Assembly (NCBI RefSeq): GCF_040954645.1
Contig: NC_092806.1
Coordinates: 160,824,328 to 160,888,327, forward strand
Reading direction: 5' to 3'
Source of the DNA: Diabrotica undecimpunctata
Lineage: Eukaryota; Arthropoda; Insecta; Coleoptera; Chrysomelidae
Length of the DNA stretch: 64,000 nucleotides
The translations under genes were made by a program, and so were the position numbers. The notes under the pieces were generated by a model. It was not told where the DNA came from. It ran no database searches and saw nothing but the letters and a program-made list of their open reading frames with translations. Below, piece by piece: positions 11,557-22,199 of this stretch. Position 1 is the stretch's first letter, and every line of letters begins with the position of its first letter.

Positions 11557-11896
11557 CAAGTAGCTGTAAGTTTTATATTAATATTTTTATTCATCTATTT
11601 AACATACCTTAGACGGTTTTAAAAACTCTTTTTCTCTTTTGTAATTTTTAAAAATTAAAAAAAATGTGAATTTTTTAAAACCCTTTTTAATGTAGGCCAG
11701 TCAGTTCTAATATAGTGTGTGATAAAAGAGGTCACTTTTGTTTACATACACATAACACTTTATAACACTGAAATAATTCATTTATTTTTTACAATTATTC
11801 AAAGTAATTTTTCAATTAATCTTGAGCACGCCCATGGAGTGGTCGGAGCTACCAGTTAAAATTATGCTAATTACTCTCTCGTTCATAAAAATAAAC

Positions 11897-12503
11897 TATA
11901 ATAAGCAAAGACACAAGGGTAGAAGAAGGAACAATCAAACTAGCATCAAATTGTAAAAGGGCCACTGGAAAACAAGTTGAAAATTATGGTTGCACCAGTA
12001 CTACCACAGTGACAGAACGGATAAGGTTTTTGGGAAAGTACCTCGAGGCAAACGAGTTTTTATCCAAGGAACAAAAGCAAACAAATTGAATTTGGAAGAC
12101 AACTTCAGATCTGAAACGCCGAAACGTTGAACAAAGCTTTTATTTTATAATCTTGTATTTTGTTGGTAAATATTTATTGAATAAACAAGAAATAAGTCCT
12201 ATTATATATATTATAATAATTAATTTAAAATTTCAATTGAATATTATTAGTACTAAGAGTAAGATCATGCAGTTTTTCCAATTTTTTTAACAATGATTTA
12301 AGATTAAAACATGAAAACCTATGAAAATAACTAGTAGCAAGTTCTGGTCCACTATCCAGTGCCGTTCTTAGTATGTTATCAAGTATATAGATGAACAACA
12401 GTCATATATTTTTCTTAATCGTCTAAATTGTTCGGTTTGTACGTAGCGATGACAATGACACAATGACATAAAAATAAAAAAAATGAAATACAAATTGACA
12501 TAC
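11897..12503. other. Non-coding stretch, no recognised feature
   Basis: AT-rich sequence after the transposon. No coding motif, repeat boundary or RNA gene was recognised. Confidence 0.5.
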
Positions 12504-12626
12504 CAAAAACATCCAGCATCGAGATATTCTCGTCCTCCGAAGTCAACACTTTCATCACAGCCTTCTTGACAAAATCACTTCTAAATTTGTAGTAAGTTTT
12601 TTCTTCAATAAAATTTCTGTTAGGCA
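12504..12626 (-). other. Possible exon of unknown gene, 123 nt
   Basis: On the minus strand an actttcag acceptor precedes a frame reading PNRNFIEEKTYYKFRSDFVK and then a Lys/Met-containing stretch ending in SMLDVFG. A G|GTATGT donor follows at 12,503. The surrounding 12,560-12,840 block is richer in GC than its neighbours, and an alternative open frame of 94 codons runs through 12,555-12,839. I do not recognise the peptide. It could be a host exon, part of an unrecognised element or chance. Confidence 0.3.
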
Positions 12627-13370
12627 CTGAAAGTCTGGCGTCTCGCTACGATCGATTTTTGGGGCGCATGTTCGTTGTCGTTCCTCGCAACGTGCTTTAC
12701 TTTTTACTATTCGACGCCGCGGACGGAACACAGCGCTAGAGAACAGTTGAATAACATCTGATCGGCAACCCCCATCGAATAGTGGGGATGATGGCGCGGT
12801 TACGAGCAACAGGAGGGTGCCAGTGACATTTTCTACCAAAGAAGTAGGTTGTACAAGAGAGCAACTATCGTTTAAACAAAGAAGTAAGTAATTATACTGA
12901 AACTAAACACTATACATAGAAAATGTGGCGAGACAAAGAGATTCACGTGGTAAGATTCACAAGTATATTACAAACAGGTAAGTAAACAAGAGCAACATTT
13001 AAATATAGATGGATTACCTATAGAGGGTGGTGAGGAAAGTGTATTAAATTAATAAAGTATATGAAAAGTTTGAATCTGAAGCTAAATTGAAAGAACTACA
13101 GTGGAACTTGGTTATAGAGTCATTGCAGGGTCCAGTAAAAAATGACGCTATATCAGAGTGACATTTAAAAGAGGTAGAAAAAAGGAAATTTTAACGAGGC
13201 AACATTTTATTACACCATTATTTATTATTACAGCTACATTCAGGATAAAAATTAAGAAATACAACATATCATGTATATGAAAGTTACATTTTCTATGAAA
13301 AAGTTCTCTAATGCTGAAAAAGTCAGTTATTTTGTACACCTTTTTGTTTATTTCTGTACAACTCTTTCCG
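12627..13370. other. Mixed composition stretch, no gene assigned
   Basis: Contains a GC-richer patch (12,640-12,840) and then AT-rich sequence. A short plus-strand stretch near 13,055-13,130 reads EKFESEAKLKELQWNL but is too short and isolated to assign. Confidence 0.4.
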
Positions 13371-14305
13371 AAAAAAGTTTTTCTGTAGTGTCCTTAGTAA
13401 TATATGCTGCTTCTTTGGTAGTTGTGGATGCCTCCCTGAACTGGTAAAATTTGGATATGGTCTCTCATTACTTCTTGGATTGTAGAACAATCAACGCCGT
13501 CTTCTTCTTCTTCTTCATTATCTTCATCAACATCCATTTCCACATTTTGCACTTGTTCCACAATTTATTTATCACTTAAAACTTAAAGCGTTTCTACCTG
13601 ATCGTCTACTGAAATGTAGGAGTCAAGATCAGTTCCAAACTCTCTCTGGTTTACATTAAATTTTTGTATCCGCATTACAAATTGTCACTGACGTAACCGC
13701 ACTCCACGCATTGTCTAAAAACTGAACTGTATCAAGGATGGCAATGTTCACGGATTCCCCATTGTCCATACAAGAAATCATCCTTTTCAAAAGCTGTTTC
13801 CGATAATGGCACTTTAAACTTCTTATGACTCCTTGGTCCATAGGCTGCAAGACACTCGTGCAGTTGGCTGGTAAGAAAATTAGGTTGATATTGGTGAAAT
13901 TAAACTTGGGATGGGCTGAAGAGTTGTTTACTAAGAGAAGAATTTTTCTTTTTTTTTGAAGAGAGTTCCTTGTCCCACTTTCTCAATTCTTCTTCAAAAA
14001 TAGCAGAAGTCATCCACGCCTTTTTGTTGGCTATGTAGTTTACAGGCAGTGTTTTTATGTTTTTGAAATTTCTAGGATGTAAACTTTTCCCAATAACCAA
14101 AAGCTTTCTTTTCTTTGTACCTGCCATGTTGTCACAAACAAAAGCCGTGACTCTTTGAAAGCTTTCAACCGACACATTTTTTATTTTTAAAATTTAAAGT
14201 TTTGCCTGGCGTTAATTTGTAAAAGACACCAGTTTCATTGGCGGCAATGGCTGTGAGACCTGGACATTAAAACAGTATGACGTCAACAAATTAAATTCAT
14301 TTGAA

Positions 14306-15847
14306 ATGTGGATGTACCGTCGAATGATAAGAATAAACCGGACCAGCAGAACTACGAATGAAGAAGTACTGAGAGCAATGAACACAGGCCCTCATCTGGT
14401 CAATACTATCAAAATTAGAAAGACGTCATATCTAGGACACATAATGTGCCATATGGAATTAGAGCAGCTCCAAGAAATATTAGAAGGCAAGATTGAAGGT
14501 ATGTGTGGAGACCAGGAAATTCCTAAAGATTGGAATAAATCTTATATAAGCTCCATATATAAGAGAGGGAATAAAAGAGACTGTTCCAATTATAGAGGTA
14601 TTAGTGTGACGAGCTCTGTGGGCCGGTTGTACGGCAGAATATTAAAGAAGAGAGTTGAAAGACAGATACAAGATATTGAAGAACAAAGCGGCTTTCGTAC
14701 CGGGAGATCCTGCCTTGATAATATATTTATCCTACGACAAATAATTGAAAAGCGTGTCGAAAGAAGTAGAGAGACCCATTTGGTATTTATAGACCTTGAG
14801 AAAGCATATGATAGTGTCCCGTTAAAGAAAATGTTTGAGGTCCTCAAAAGGTCCGGATTGGATTCGACGTATATCCGAGCGATATATAAATTGTACGAAA
14901 ATGCAGTTAGTTGTGTAAAAATTGGAACCAGAACCTCAAATGAATTTAAAGTCACTAAAGGCCTAAAGCAAGGATGCTGTTTGTCACCGACACTCTTTAA
15001 AATATACGTCCAAGAAGCATTGAGGAATTGGAGAAATAAATGTAGATTTATGGGCATCGAAGTGGGACAAGAAACTATGTATACATTGTTGTTTGCAGAT
15101 GATCAGGTGGTGGTTGCAACCGATGAGGAAGATATAAATTATATGAATCGAAAATTATTTGAGGAATATGCCAAATGGGGGCTTACTGTAAACATAAGCA
15201 AAACAGAATATTTAAAAATTGGAGGAAATACCACAGATCTGAGGCTTGAAAACGCAGTCATAAAAGGCTGCAACCAGTATAAATATCTAGGAAGCATCAT
15301 ATCAGCAGATGGCAGAGTTAAGATAGATGTACAAAACCGAATAACCCAAGGGAAAAAATGCATCCGAATACTGAATTCATTACTGTGGTCTAATAAAATA
15401 AAGATGCATACCAAACTTCGCGTATACAGAGCAATTGTAGAACCAATTACCACATATGGTGCCGAATGTTGGACGATGACAAAGAATGAACGAGATAAAG
15501 TAGACGTTGTGGAAATGGATTATCTTAGAAGGTCATGTCGAGTATCGAGAATGGAAAGAATCAGGAATGAGGAAATACGAAACCGTACAGGAATTAGAGA
15601 TACTCTTTCAGATAGAATACAAGGAAGGCAATTACAATGGTATGGTCACGTGATGAGAATGGAGGAGGGGCGGTGGCCAAAGAAAGCCTTAATGTATGTT
15701 CCGCCAGAAAGAAGGAAAAGGGGAAGACCACCAAATTCCTGGAGAAGAGAAATTACAAAAACAATGCAATCTAGAGACTTAGAAGAGGGAGATTGGAGAG
15801 ATAGGAAAAGATGGAGGCTGAAATGCGGGAAGCGGCAATCGCCGTAG
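14306..15847 (+). pseudogene. 513-codon chimeric frame: LINE A C-terminus joined to LINE B reverse transcriptase
   Basis: The frame looks like one long LINE protein but is two. Residues 1 to about 65 (to the TSD at 14,501) are C-terminal LINE A sequence. From about residue 66 the frame is LINE B: DWNKSYISSIYKRGNKRDCS, SGFRTGRSC, VFIDLEKAYDSV (first catalytic Asp), GLKQGCCLSPTLFKIY, the canonical LLFADDQV active site, YKYLGSIIS, and a C-terminal region with WYGHVMRM and GRPPNSW. LINE B lacks the endonuclease and RT N-terminus. The in-frame join is fortuitous. The RT resembles that at 6,964-8,247, the same broad RTE-like group. Confidence 0.88.
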
Positions 15848-15871
15848 GACCCCCGTTATATGATGATGATG
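14502..15871 (+). mobile_element. LINE B, 5'-truncated, with 13-bp TSD and (TGA)n tail
   Basis: Perfect duplication aagattgaaggta at 14,489-14,501 and 15,872-15,884 bounds the insertion, which ends in a TGATGATGATG tail. It is inserted inside LINE A. The coding frame is open from the junction to the stop near 15,847. Confidence 0.93.
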
Positions 15872-16300
15872 AAGATTGAAGGTAAAAGGGGCATAGGACG
15901 AAAGAAAAAATCTTGGCTACAAAACATCAGAGATTGGACCCACACAAAAAGAATGAATTAATTCATCAAGCCCAGGACAGAGAGAAATTTGCCATATTGA
16001 TCGCCAACCTCAACAGAGATGGCACTTAGGAGGAGGACCAGTTTCATCGCCATTGAAGATATCTTCATTCTTGTGTGGTTGCCTTAGTTGTGGCCATGTG
16101 TTTTGTAACCAATTATCTGACACGTTATGCCACGTTCACGTCATGACACAAGACATGTATGGTAGATAGAACACAGTATATACAGATAAGTAATACTCCA
16201 GGAAGTATGAAAGAGCTTCAACAACGCATTTTTTACGCAATAGAATTATGTTTTTGAATGAAAATAATTAAAATTTGTACGTAAAAAGAAAAGTATTGGA

Positions 16301-17440
16301 ACTGTTAGCGATGAAACTTATCTATGTGGGTACTCTTTCCTTGTCACGTCCTAGGTGACTTAATATGGTGAAGTATCTAAAGCTTATCTTTTTGAATTGT
16401 TACCCAACTTTCACATCCATATAACGGAGTAGGTTAGCTAAGTTAAGTATTGTTCTTTAATATCTTGTAAATTATTCGACATGTAAACTGAATCATGTCA
16501 ATTTTGTAATCAATGTTTTATCGAAGACTTCTAACTGGGCCGAAGCTTCTCTGTTCTATTCATTTTTTTACCATTTTTTAAACGTAAGTTTATCATTCAT
16601 ATAAATCATTCTGAATTTGGCCACTAAAAACTCTTTATCATTATTGCTGGTGTGTTTGCCATTGTTGGTATATTTCTTGTCTTTATTTTTAAGTACTTAT
16701 ACTGAATATAAAAAAAATTATTCTATATTAACCAAGGCACTACTTGCAATAATAACTATAAATGCAAATAAAGCAGTATAAAATAATTTAGTTGGGTTTA
16801 AAAAACGTTTATACTGCCAAAGAGTGTCATTTAGCAACTTCGCCGTAGTTATGAAACAAAGAACCCCTTTTTACAAACATAAAGAGGTGTGTTTACTTCC
16901 GAATTGTCGGTAAGTACCGAAGGGCACTGGCCTTTTGTTAGGGCGCACCTTTCTTTCGGAACAACATTATTTTAGCGTACGGCTTAAAGGAATATACCTT
17001 TATACTAATAACGGCAGGTGTGTAATTATCAGGAAATACAATATTCCTTTTGTCAAGTAACATAAAACGTTAGCTCCGAGAATTTTCTCAGGAAGTGCGT
17101 CTTAATGTTCTCGATTGTTAAATTCGGGACTAGTGATTTGGGAAAGTAACTATGCGACGTCCTCAATAAGGGAAGTAGGTAAGTAAATTATTTCTGGAAG
17201 AATTTCCCTTGGTAGCGGTGACGTAATTTTGAATTGATTGATAGACGCAAAGAGGGTGAAATGTATAAGGGGTATTTTAATTAAATATTAGGACAGGGTA
17301 GAATACATGGAATATTTTATTAAACAAAGGAAAAGTAGTGTATTATAATAGTTTGGTCTGAATTTACCTGGTGCAATGGTCTGGGATTAAAAAATCAGTT
17401 TATTGTTGTTGAAAAATTTTTAGAAATTTACATTCAGTTT
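16301..17440. other. Non-coding stretch
   Basis: AT-rich with moderately GC-richer runs at 16,860-17,230. No protein motif or clear repeat boundary recognised. Confidence 0.5.
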
Positions 17441-17650
17441 TGATGGAATCTTTCAGTCACACAAAACACCACTCGATTCCACCCTAATTCTATTGCACGT
17501 ATCTCAATCTATTTCCCCATTACTCTCTAATATCGATCCCAGGTACTTCTGACCCCTAATGCAATCCTACTTTCAAATGGAATTTATGAATCTCTCCACA
17601 TATGTCTTAACATTTTTCTACATATCTCTGAAAGCAAACAAATCCAAGTT
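17440..17650 (-). pseudogene. RTE-like LINE fragment
   Basis: Minus strand gives QKYLGSILESNGEID and, after a shift, RIRVGWNRVVFCV. This matches the usual post-RT LINE block KYLGS...GEI...GW.KWR...LCD. Stops and shifts are present. Only this short block is recognisable. Confidence 0.5.
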
Positions 17651-17849
17651 TTGTAATCGTCACGTCCTCGGAATAACTTTCTTTTTCAAACAATATCGTA
17701 GACGTTTTGGCTTTTTACAGGTTGCAAATACTTGATACTTTTCATTCTTCTTTTAGTTTCCTCCTCATGCATTCTAAGTTGGTCTTAGAAGTGAATGATA
17801 ATAGAATCTAGTGAATTATAATAGATGTTCTGATTGTTGGATACAATGT

Positions 17850-19260
17850 TCTGATATTTAGCAAAAAATGGTGTTATGTTATTTATATTAACAGTATTAT
17901 AAAAAAGCATCCTATGTAGCATATCTGGAGAATAAAAGTTCTCAATTAAAATAGTTTTCAATAATTGAAGATCTTCCTGTAAATAATCTGGATGAGAAAG
18001 CCTTAAAACACGTTCTTTTAATCCTGTTATAATGTTCCTTTTACATCTTGTTTGGATGATGTGAGTAATAGCTTATAAATTTATTGCTACACATGGGTTT
18101 TCTGAACCATCTGGTTTTCAACACATTATCTGTAGTTCTTACAATTCGCATTTCAAGGAATGGTAGAGAATCTTCCACCTCTTCCTCAACTGTGAACTGT
18201 ATATGTTGATTATGATTGTTGAAAATGGTAACTGTTTCGTGAATTTTGTGTTTAGGAAGTGCCAAAACTAAATCATCTACATACCTTTTAATAGAATAAA
18301 TGAAAAAAGTGCAATAATTGTTGATACAATCATTGATAACATCATCCATGACATAGCTACTTAGAATAGGTAAAAGACTAGATCCCATAGGGCTACTAAA
18401 AATTTGTATAAAAGATACCATTAAATATAAAAATATTAGAATCAAAAACAAAGTTGATAAGTGTTTTAAAATGTAATAAGTCAATATTAGTACCTACGTT
18501 GAGAAATCTCATTCCAATGTTTTTCAACACTACTTATGATTAAATCTAAAGGTAAATTGGTAAATAGAGATGTTACATCAAAACTAACTAAAACATAGTT
18601 TGGTGGTAATTGAGAATTATTGATGAAAGAAGTCAAGTGAATCGTTAATGTAAATATTGTTGTTTAAATTATAAGTATTAGTTAAGATGTCAGTGAGGAG
18701 TTTTGCTATTGCTCTTGCTTTTTTATTATCAATAAACTTCTTTCTGTGTAATTTAGATACTAGACAACTTGATTGTTGTTGCAACGTATAAACAGGACTT
18801 CTTTTAAGTGTAGTGTAATACTTAGTATCATCTAAGAGTTCTCCAATTTTTTGCAGGTAATCTTCTTTATACATTGCAACAGTTACGTTACCTTTGTCGC
18901 TTTTGACAATGTAAATTTCAGGATGGTTCTTAAGGAAATGTTTAGTTTGTACATAGTATTTATTTAAAAAATGATCTTTGACCTCTTTATGTGAAAAGTT
19001 GGCAATACCATTAGTTAATTATATAAAGTTACGTCATTGCTTTTATCAATCTATATGAGTGACATCCTTGCATTTTAGAACACTAATTACACAATTCTAA
19101 ATCTCTAGTACTTCTTAAACTCCTTTTGAAAGCCAACCAACAAGCTTTTCTTTCATAAGTACATAATCCAGACTTGACTTGAATACAATTATGAAAGTTA
19201 ATATGACTTTCTTTATTAAAACGAAAACAAGTTAAGCTGTTAAGAATTTCAGCGTTTAAT
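17850..19260 (-). pseudogene. Penelope-like element reverse transcriptase, decayed
   Basis: Read on the minus strand: HPEIYIVKSDKGNVTVAMYK (near 18,900), LQKIGELLDDTKYYTTLKRS, then after a shift QIFSSPMGSSLLPILSSYVM and the active-site box KRYVDDLVLALPKHK. FTVEEEVEDSLPFLEMRIVR, TRWFRKPMCSN and SYYSHHPNKM follow. SPMGSxLSPI with YVDDL and 'SLPFLD' are hallmarks of Penelope-like RTs, which are related to telomerase RT rather than LINE RTs. Downstream LSHPDYLQEDLQLLKTIL ends the recognisable part; no GIY-YIG endonuclease was seen. Frameshifts show it is dead. Penelope-like elements often carry hammerhead ribozymes, relevant to the folds near 59 and 63.7 kb. Confidence 0.85.
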
Positions 19261-19289
19261 GTGTATAGGATGTCTCAAAATTGAGGTTT

Positions 19290-20205
19290 GCGTTAAAACG
19301 AATCAGAAAATCAGAAAATCGAAAACATCTACCAAAACAACAAAATGAAAGTCAGAATAGGTGGACAACTTACAGAACCTATAGAAATAGGCAGCGGAAT
19401 AGGCAGATAAGGGGACTCATTGAGCCCCATGCTCTTCAGCATGATCATGGATGAAATCATCAAAAGCATTAACAAAGGAAGAGGATACAGAATGGAAAAC
19501 AAAGAAATAAAAATACTCTGTTACGCAGACGACGTCATATTGATAGCCCAAGATGAAGATAGTTTGCAAAGACTGGTACACAGATTTAACATAAGAACAA
19601 AAGAATTTAATATGACAATCTCATCTCAGAAAACTAAAACCAGTAGTCAGTAAAGAACCAACCAGATGTAAAATAACATTGATGGCATCAGTATTGAACA
19701 AGTAATGGAAATAAAATACCTGGGAATTACACTGTCTAGCTATGGAGACCTGGACAAAGAAGTGAGAGATCAAGTACAAAAAGCAAATAGACTGGCAGGA
19801 TGCCTTAATAACACTATATGGCGAAACAGACACATTAACACTGAGATCAAGTCAAGAATTTATAAAGCCAGTATATGACCAATAATGACATATGCCTCAA
19901 AAACAAGAACCGACACATACACAACGCAAAGGCTACTGGAAACGGCAGAGATGAGAGTACTGAGAAGAATTACAGGAAATACGCTGAGATCGAAAGAGAA
20001 GTAAAAACATTAGAAGAAAATGTAACGTACATTGTATACATGAATGGACACAAAATAGGAAAAAAAGAATGGAATAACCACATCAGCAGAATGGAGGAGA
20101 CCCGTATCGGACGACCGCGCAAAAAATGGAGTGACACCCTTCCATAGAGGTATTAATCCGCCAATGAACAAGCAGAATTGCTTCTAAAGAGGAAGAAGAA
20201 GAAGA
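19290..20205 (+). pseudogene. LINE fragment with GAA-rich 3' end
   Basis: Plus-strand frames give an RT fragment: RIGGQLTEPIEIGSGIGR, a TAA stop at about 19,408, then GDSLSPMLFSMIMDEIIK and ILCYADDVILIAQDED (active site). Shifts follow, then VMEIKYLGITLSSYGDLDKE, ANRLAGCLNNTIWRNRHI, RVLRRITGNTLR and GRPRKKWSDTLP. The sequence ends at a GAGGAAGAAGAAGAAGAA tail. Severely 5'-truncated with several stops; clade unresolved (RTE-like by its C-terminus). No certain TSD found. Confidence 0.75.
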
Positions 20206-21041
20206 ACCTTGTAACTTCCTGAACAATATTATACAACTAAGGACGCCAATGTAAGGTCTTCCTGTATTTACATAACAACGCTTTACTCAGATACATTTTT
20301 CCACAACACAATGGACCAAAATATCGCTACTGGACATCGATCACAAAGATACGTTAACTATTATTATTCACTTCAATTTCATAATCAATCATCTCAAAGG
20401 TTTGTTAGCTACTCGATTGTTTACAATCGCTAACCCGTCACCTCGTACCAGGGGGTCAGTGCCACTTGTGCAACCCACCGAGGGCAGAGCACTTTTCTCT
20501 TCCTCCGGCGGTCCTGCAGTGGCCCACAACCGCCGATGACTCATCTATCGACAACGCGCCCGCACTTCCCCGTGTCCTGCTATGCCACGCCGGCTGTTAT
20601 ACTTCGTTCGCCACCACTCTGTTGTAGGACAGGAGTTGGACGAAATTATTACGGAAAAGCTGTCAAAGAAATTACAATCTGTACACTCTGTACGAAAATT
20701 ATTAATCACAGAGTTTATTGTCACGATCGGATGTAGTTGCCTGAGTATCTTTAGTTAATTAACCTTTAGTTGCCTAAAGTTAAGAGCTTCTATTGTCGCT
20801 GGCATTATGTTAAAAAACTTAACTACAGCTACTACATTGATCCATTTCTGGATCCCTGAAGATAAATTCTTGCACAAGATTACTGTTTTTTCTAGTAGGA
20901 TAATTGTGAAATCTACATGCGCATTGTATTGGCAAATATTTTGTTTAATGTACAACAGACACTGCATACAAAAAGGTAAAGTTAAAATTTTAAAACCTCT
21001 AAAGGAGTTTCTACAGTCTGCTCTATAAACGATCCCACAGA
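20206..21041. other. Non-coding stretch with a GC-rich patch
   Basis: The segment 20,420-20,640 is clearly richer in G+C than its surroundings and could be host single-copy sequence. It has a 66-codon open frame but no motif I recognise. The rest is AT-rich. Confidence 0.4.
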
Positions 21042-21044
21042 TAA

Positions 21045-21504
21045 AGGTGGGTACACATATGCGAGCCGAACTGTTCGCGAACAGCTTGTGAGCTGTTCGC
21101 GAACAGTTCGTTGAAAATATGTTTATGTTCAGACTATCCAATACCCTAAGTATCTAATAACAAACCGAGAATTAATATACTTCGTTATTTTAAATATTTC
21201 GGTATTTTGTTTACATTATGTTATTAATTTCTCTCGTTACTTTTGAATAAGTCGCGCTCGTTCAGCAATTTTGTTTAACCGAATGATCTCATCGCACACT
21301 CAGCAAAAACAATTTATAGTCTCGACCACCGTCCAAATTTAACTGCGAACATTCTTTGTGTTCGTCCCAAAAACCGACAGGCCATGGTTCCTGACAAGCA
21401 ACGAACGAACAGCTCGCAAGCGGTTCGTCCCGTCGTACAAATTAACGAATATAGCGTTCACAAACGATTCGCGAACAGTTCTGCTCGCATATGTGTACGC
21501 GCCT
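21045..21504. mobile_element. Harbinger-like MITE with about 38-bp TIRs and TAA TSD
   Basis: The left end aggtgggtacacatatgcga and the reverse complement of the right end, aggcgcgtacacatatgcga, match over about 38 bp with few differences. TAA flanks both sides (21,042-21,044 and 21,505-21,507), the PIF/Harbinger 3-bp target type. There is no coding capacity. Subterminal copies of the palindrome ctgttcgcgaacag lie at 21,071-21,084 and 21,093-21,106, with a related site near 21,470. Confidence 0.8.
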
Positions 21505-21719
21505 TAATACGAACATACTTTATTTGTCGTCCAAACACTTTATCAATATGACAAGAGTGACCCCAGGAGTGAACAGCATAAGTTATATGAGAACGAAAGT
21601 TACTATGATAAGCAGTGAAAATAAAATAGTTTGCCTGAAAGTCACTCGTACAAGATTCTTAAAAGGAAAAGTTGTGGTGAAAGCTTTTTCTATAAATTAA
21701 TTAGATGTTGTTCCCAGGT

Positions 21720-21940
21720 TATTTCTGCATCTAAGTGTACCGTCAGCAACTTAGCCTCGGTTGTACATTGTGATAGAGAAAAAAAGTAAAGTTCGTGTAA
21801 CCTTCTGGCTAAGGTCTAGTGTTAGGGTTTTCAGGTCGCGCAAGCGCCCCTAACATGACTTAACGACTACTTTCGTAGCCGGGCCCTCCAGCTTGTTAAG
21901 CCAGTAACATAGCCGCTCAGCTACGGCTGCCACTGTGGTA
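21720..21940 (-). mobile_element. Probable tRNA-derived SINE
   Basis: On the minus strand the sequence starts tggcagccgtagctgagcgg, which has the form of a tRNA A box (TAGCTGAGCGG). A variable stretch follows, then a degenerate B-box-like segment around ggcccggctacgaaag. A non-tRNA body continues to about 21,720. The head keeps tRNA-like order, but its B box departs from GGTTCGANTCC, so it is a decayed SINE head rather than a functional tRNA gene. Confidence 0.5.
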
Positions 21941-22199
21941 GAGAAATGAATCACACTGGTTTAAGTGAACATACTGATCACGATTTGACAGATAAAATAT
22001 TGCTATTGAAATGATCAATAGCAGTAAGTTTTTGTTTAATTTTCTGGAACCCATATTGGTTTATGCAAATAGTTCATTAGAAACAAAATATACGGGTCGA
22101 TTGAAAATATATCAATAACAAAGATATGGGTCGATAATTGTTGCAAACATCAATATAGTATTCTTAAACAGGCGTATTACTTTTACAGTTTTGAAAACT

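Larger units (their letters stand above)
9590..11896 (+). mobile_element. DD82E (Sailor-type) IS630/Tc1/mariner transposon, copy 1, coding intact
   Basis: A 2,307-bp element. Its left end gtgtatttttatgtatgag matches the reverse complement of its right end, gtttatttttatgaacgag, as a TIR of roughly 28 bp. TATA lies on both outer sides, consistent with TA target duplication. Nearly the same sequence recurs at 29,665-31,971, also 2,307 bp. The single long frame plus two perfect 28-bp palindromes in the left non-coding part make it a complete-looking element. Confidence 0.88.
14239..16036 (+). mobile_element. LINE A, 3' fragment, inserted in Tigger and itself split
   Basis: Flanked by accagtttcat at 14,228-14,238 and 16,037-16,047 (11 bp exact, extending to about 15 bp with two mismatches). 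Its coding remnant begins CETWTLKQYDVNK and continues MWMYRRMIRINRTSRTTNEE and TSYLGHIM up to 14,501. It resumes after LINE B at 15,872 with KIEGKRGIGRKKKSWLQNI. These are C-terminal LINE sequences beyond the RT domain. Strongly 5'-truncated. Confidence 0.85.
13371..16300 (-). pseudogene. Tigger/jerky-type (pogo superfamily) transposase, split by a LINE
   Basis: Read on the minus strand. Right of the insertion, about 16,200-16,048 gives a DIFNGDETG remnant carrying the first catalytic Asp. Left of it, 14,238 downwards gives ETGVFYKLTPGKTL, then CDNMAGTKKRKLLVIGKSLH, FEEELRKWDKEL and (13,850) QPMDQGVIRSLKCHYRKQLL with the third catalytic Asp, then an acidic EEEEEDGVDCS-like tail. This is the DDE_1 layout of Tigger/jerky transposases. 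The middle DNCPAHP-like block is lost or shifted near 13,900, and several frameshifts are present. A LINE sits exactly within the DETG region. Confidence 0.8.

Noticed and set aside
14590..15453. Long minus-strand open frames of 155 and 104 codons
   Set aside because: Antisense shadows of the LINE B reverse transcriptase, which has clear family motifs on the plus strand.
21800..21950. Functional tRNA gene on the minus strand
   Set aside because: An A-box-like motif is present, but the B box and acceptor pairing are not intact; a SINE head fits better.
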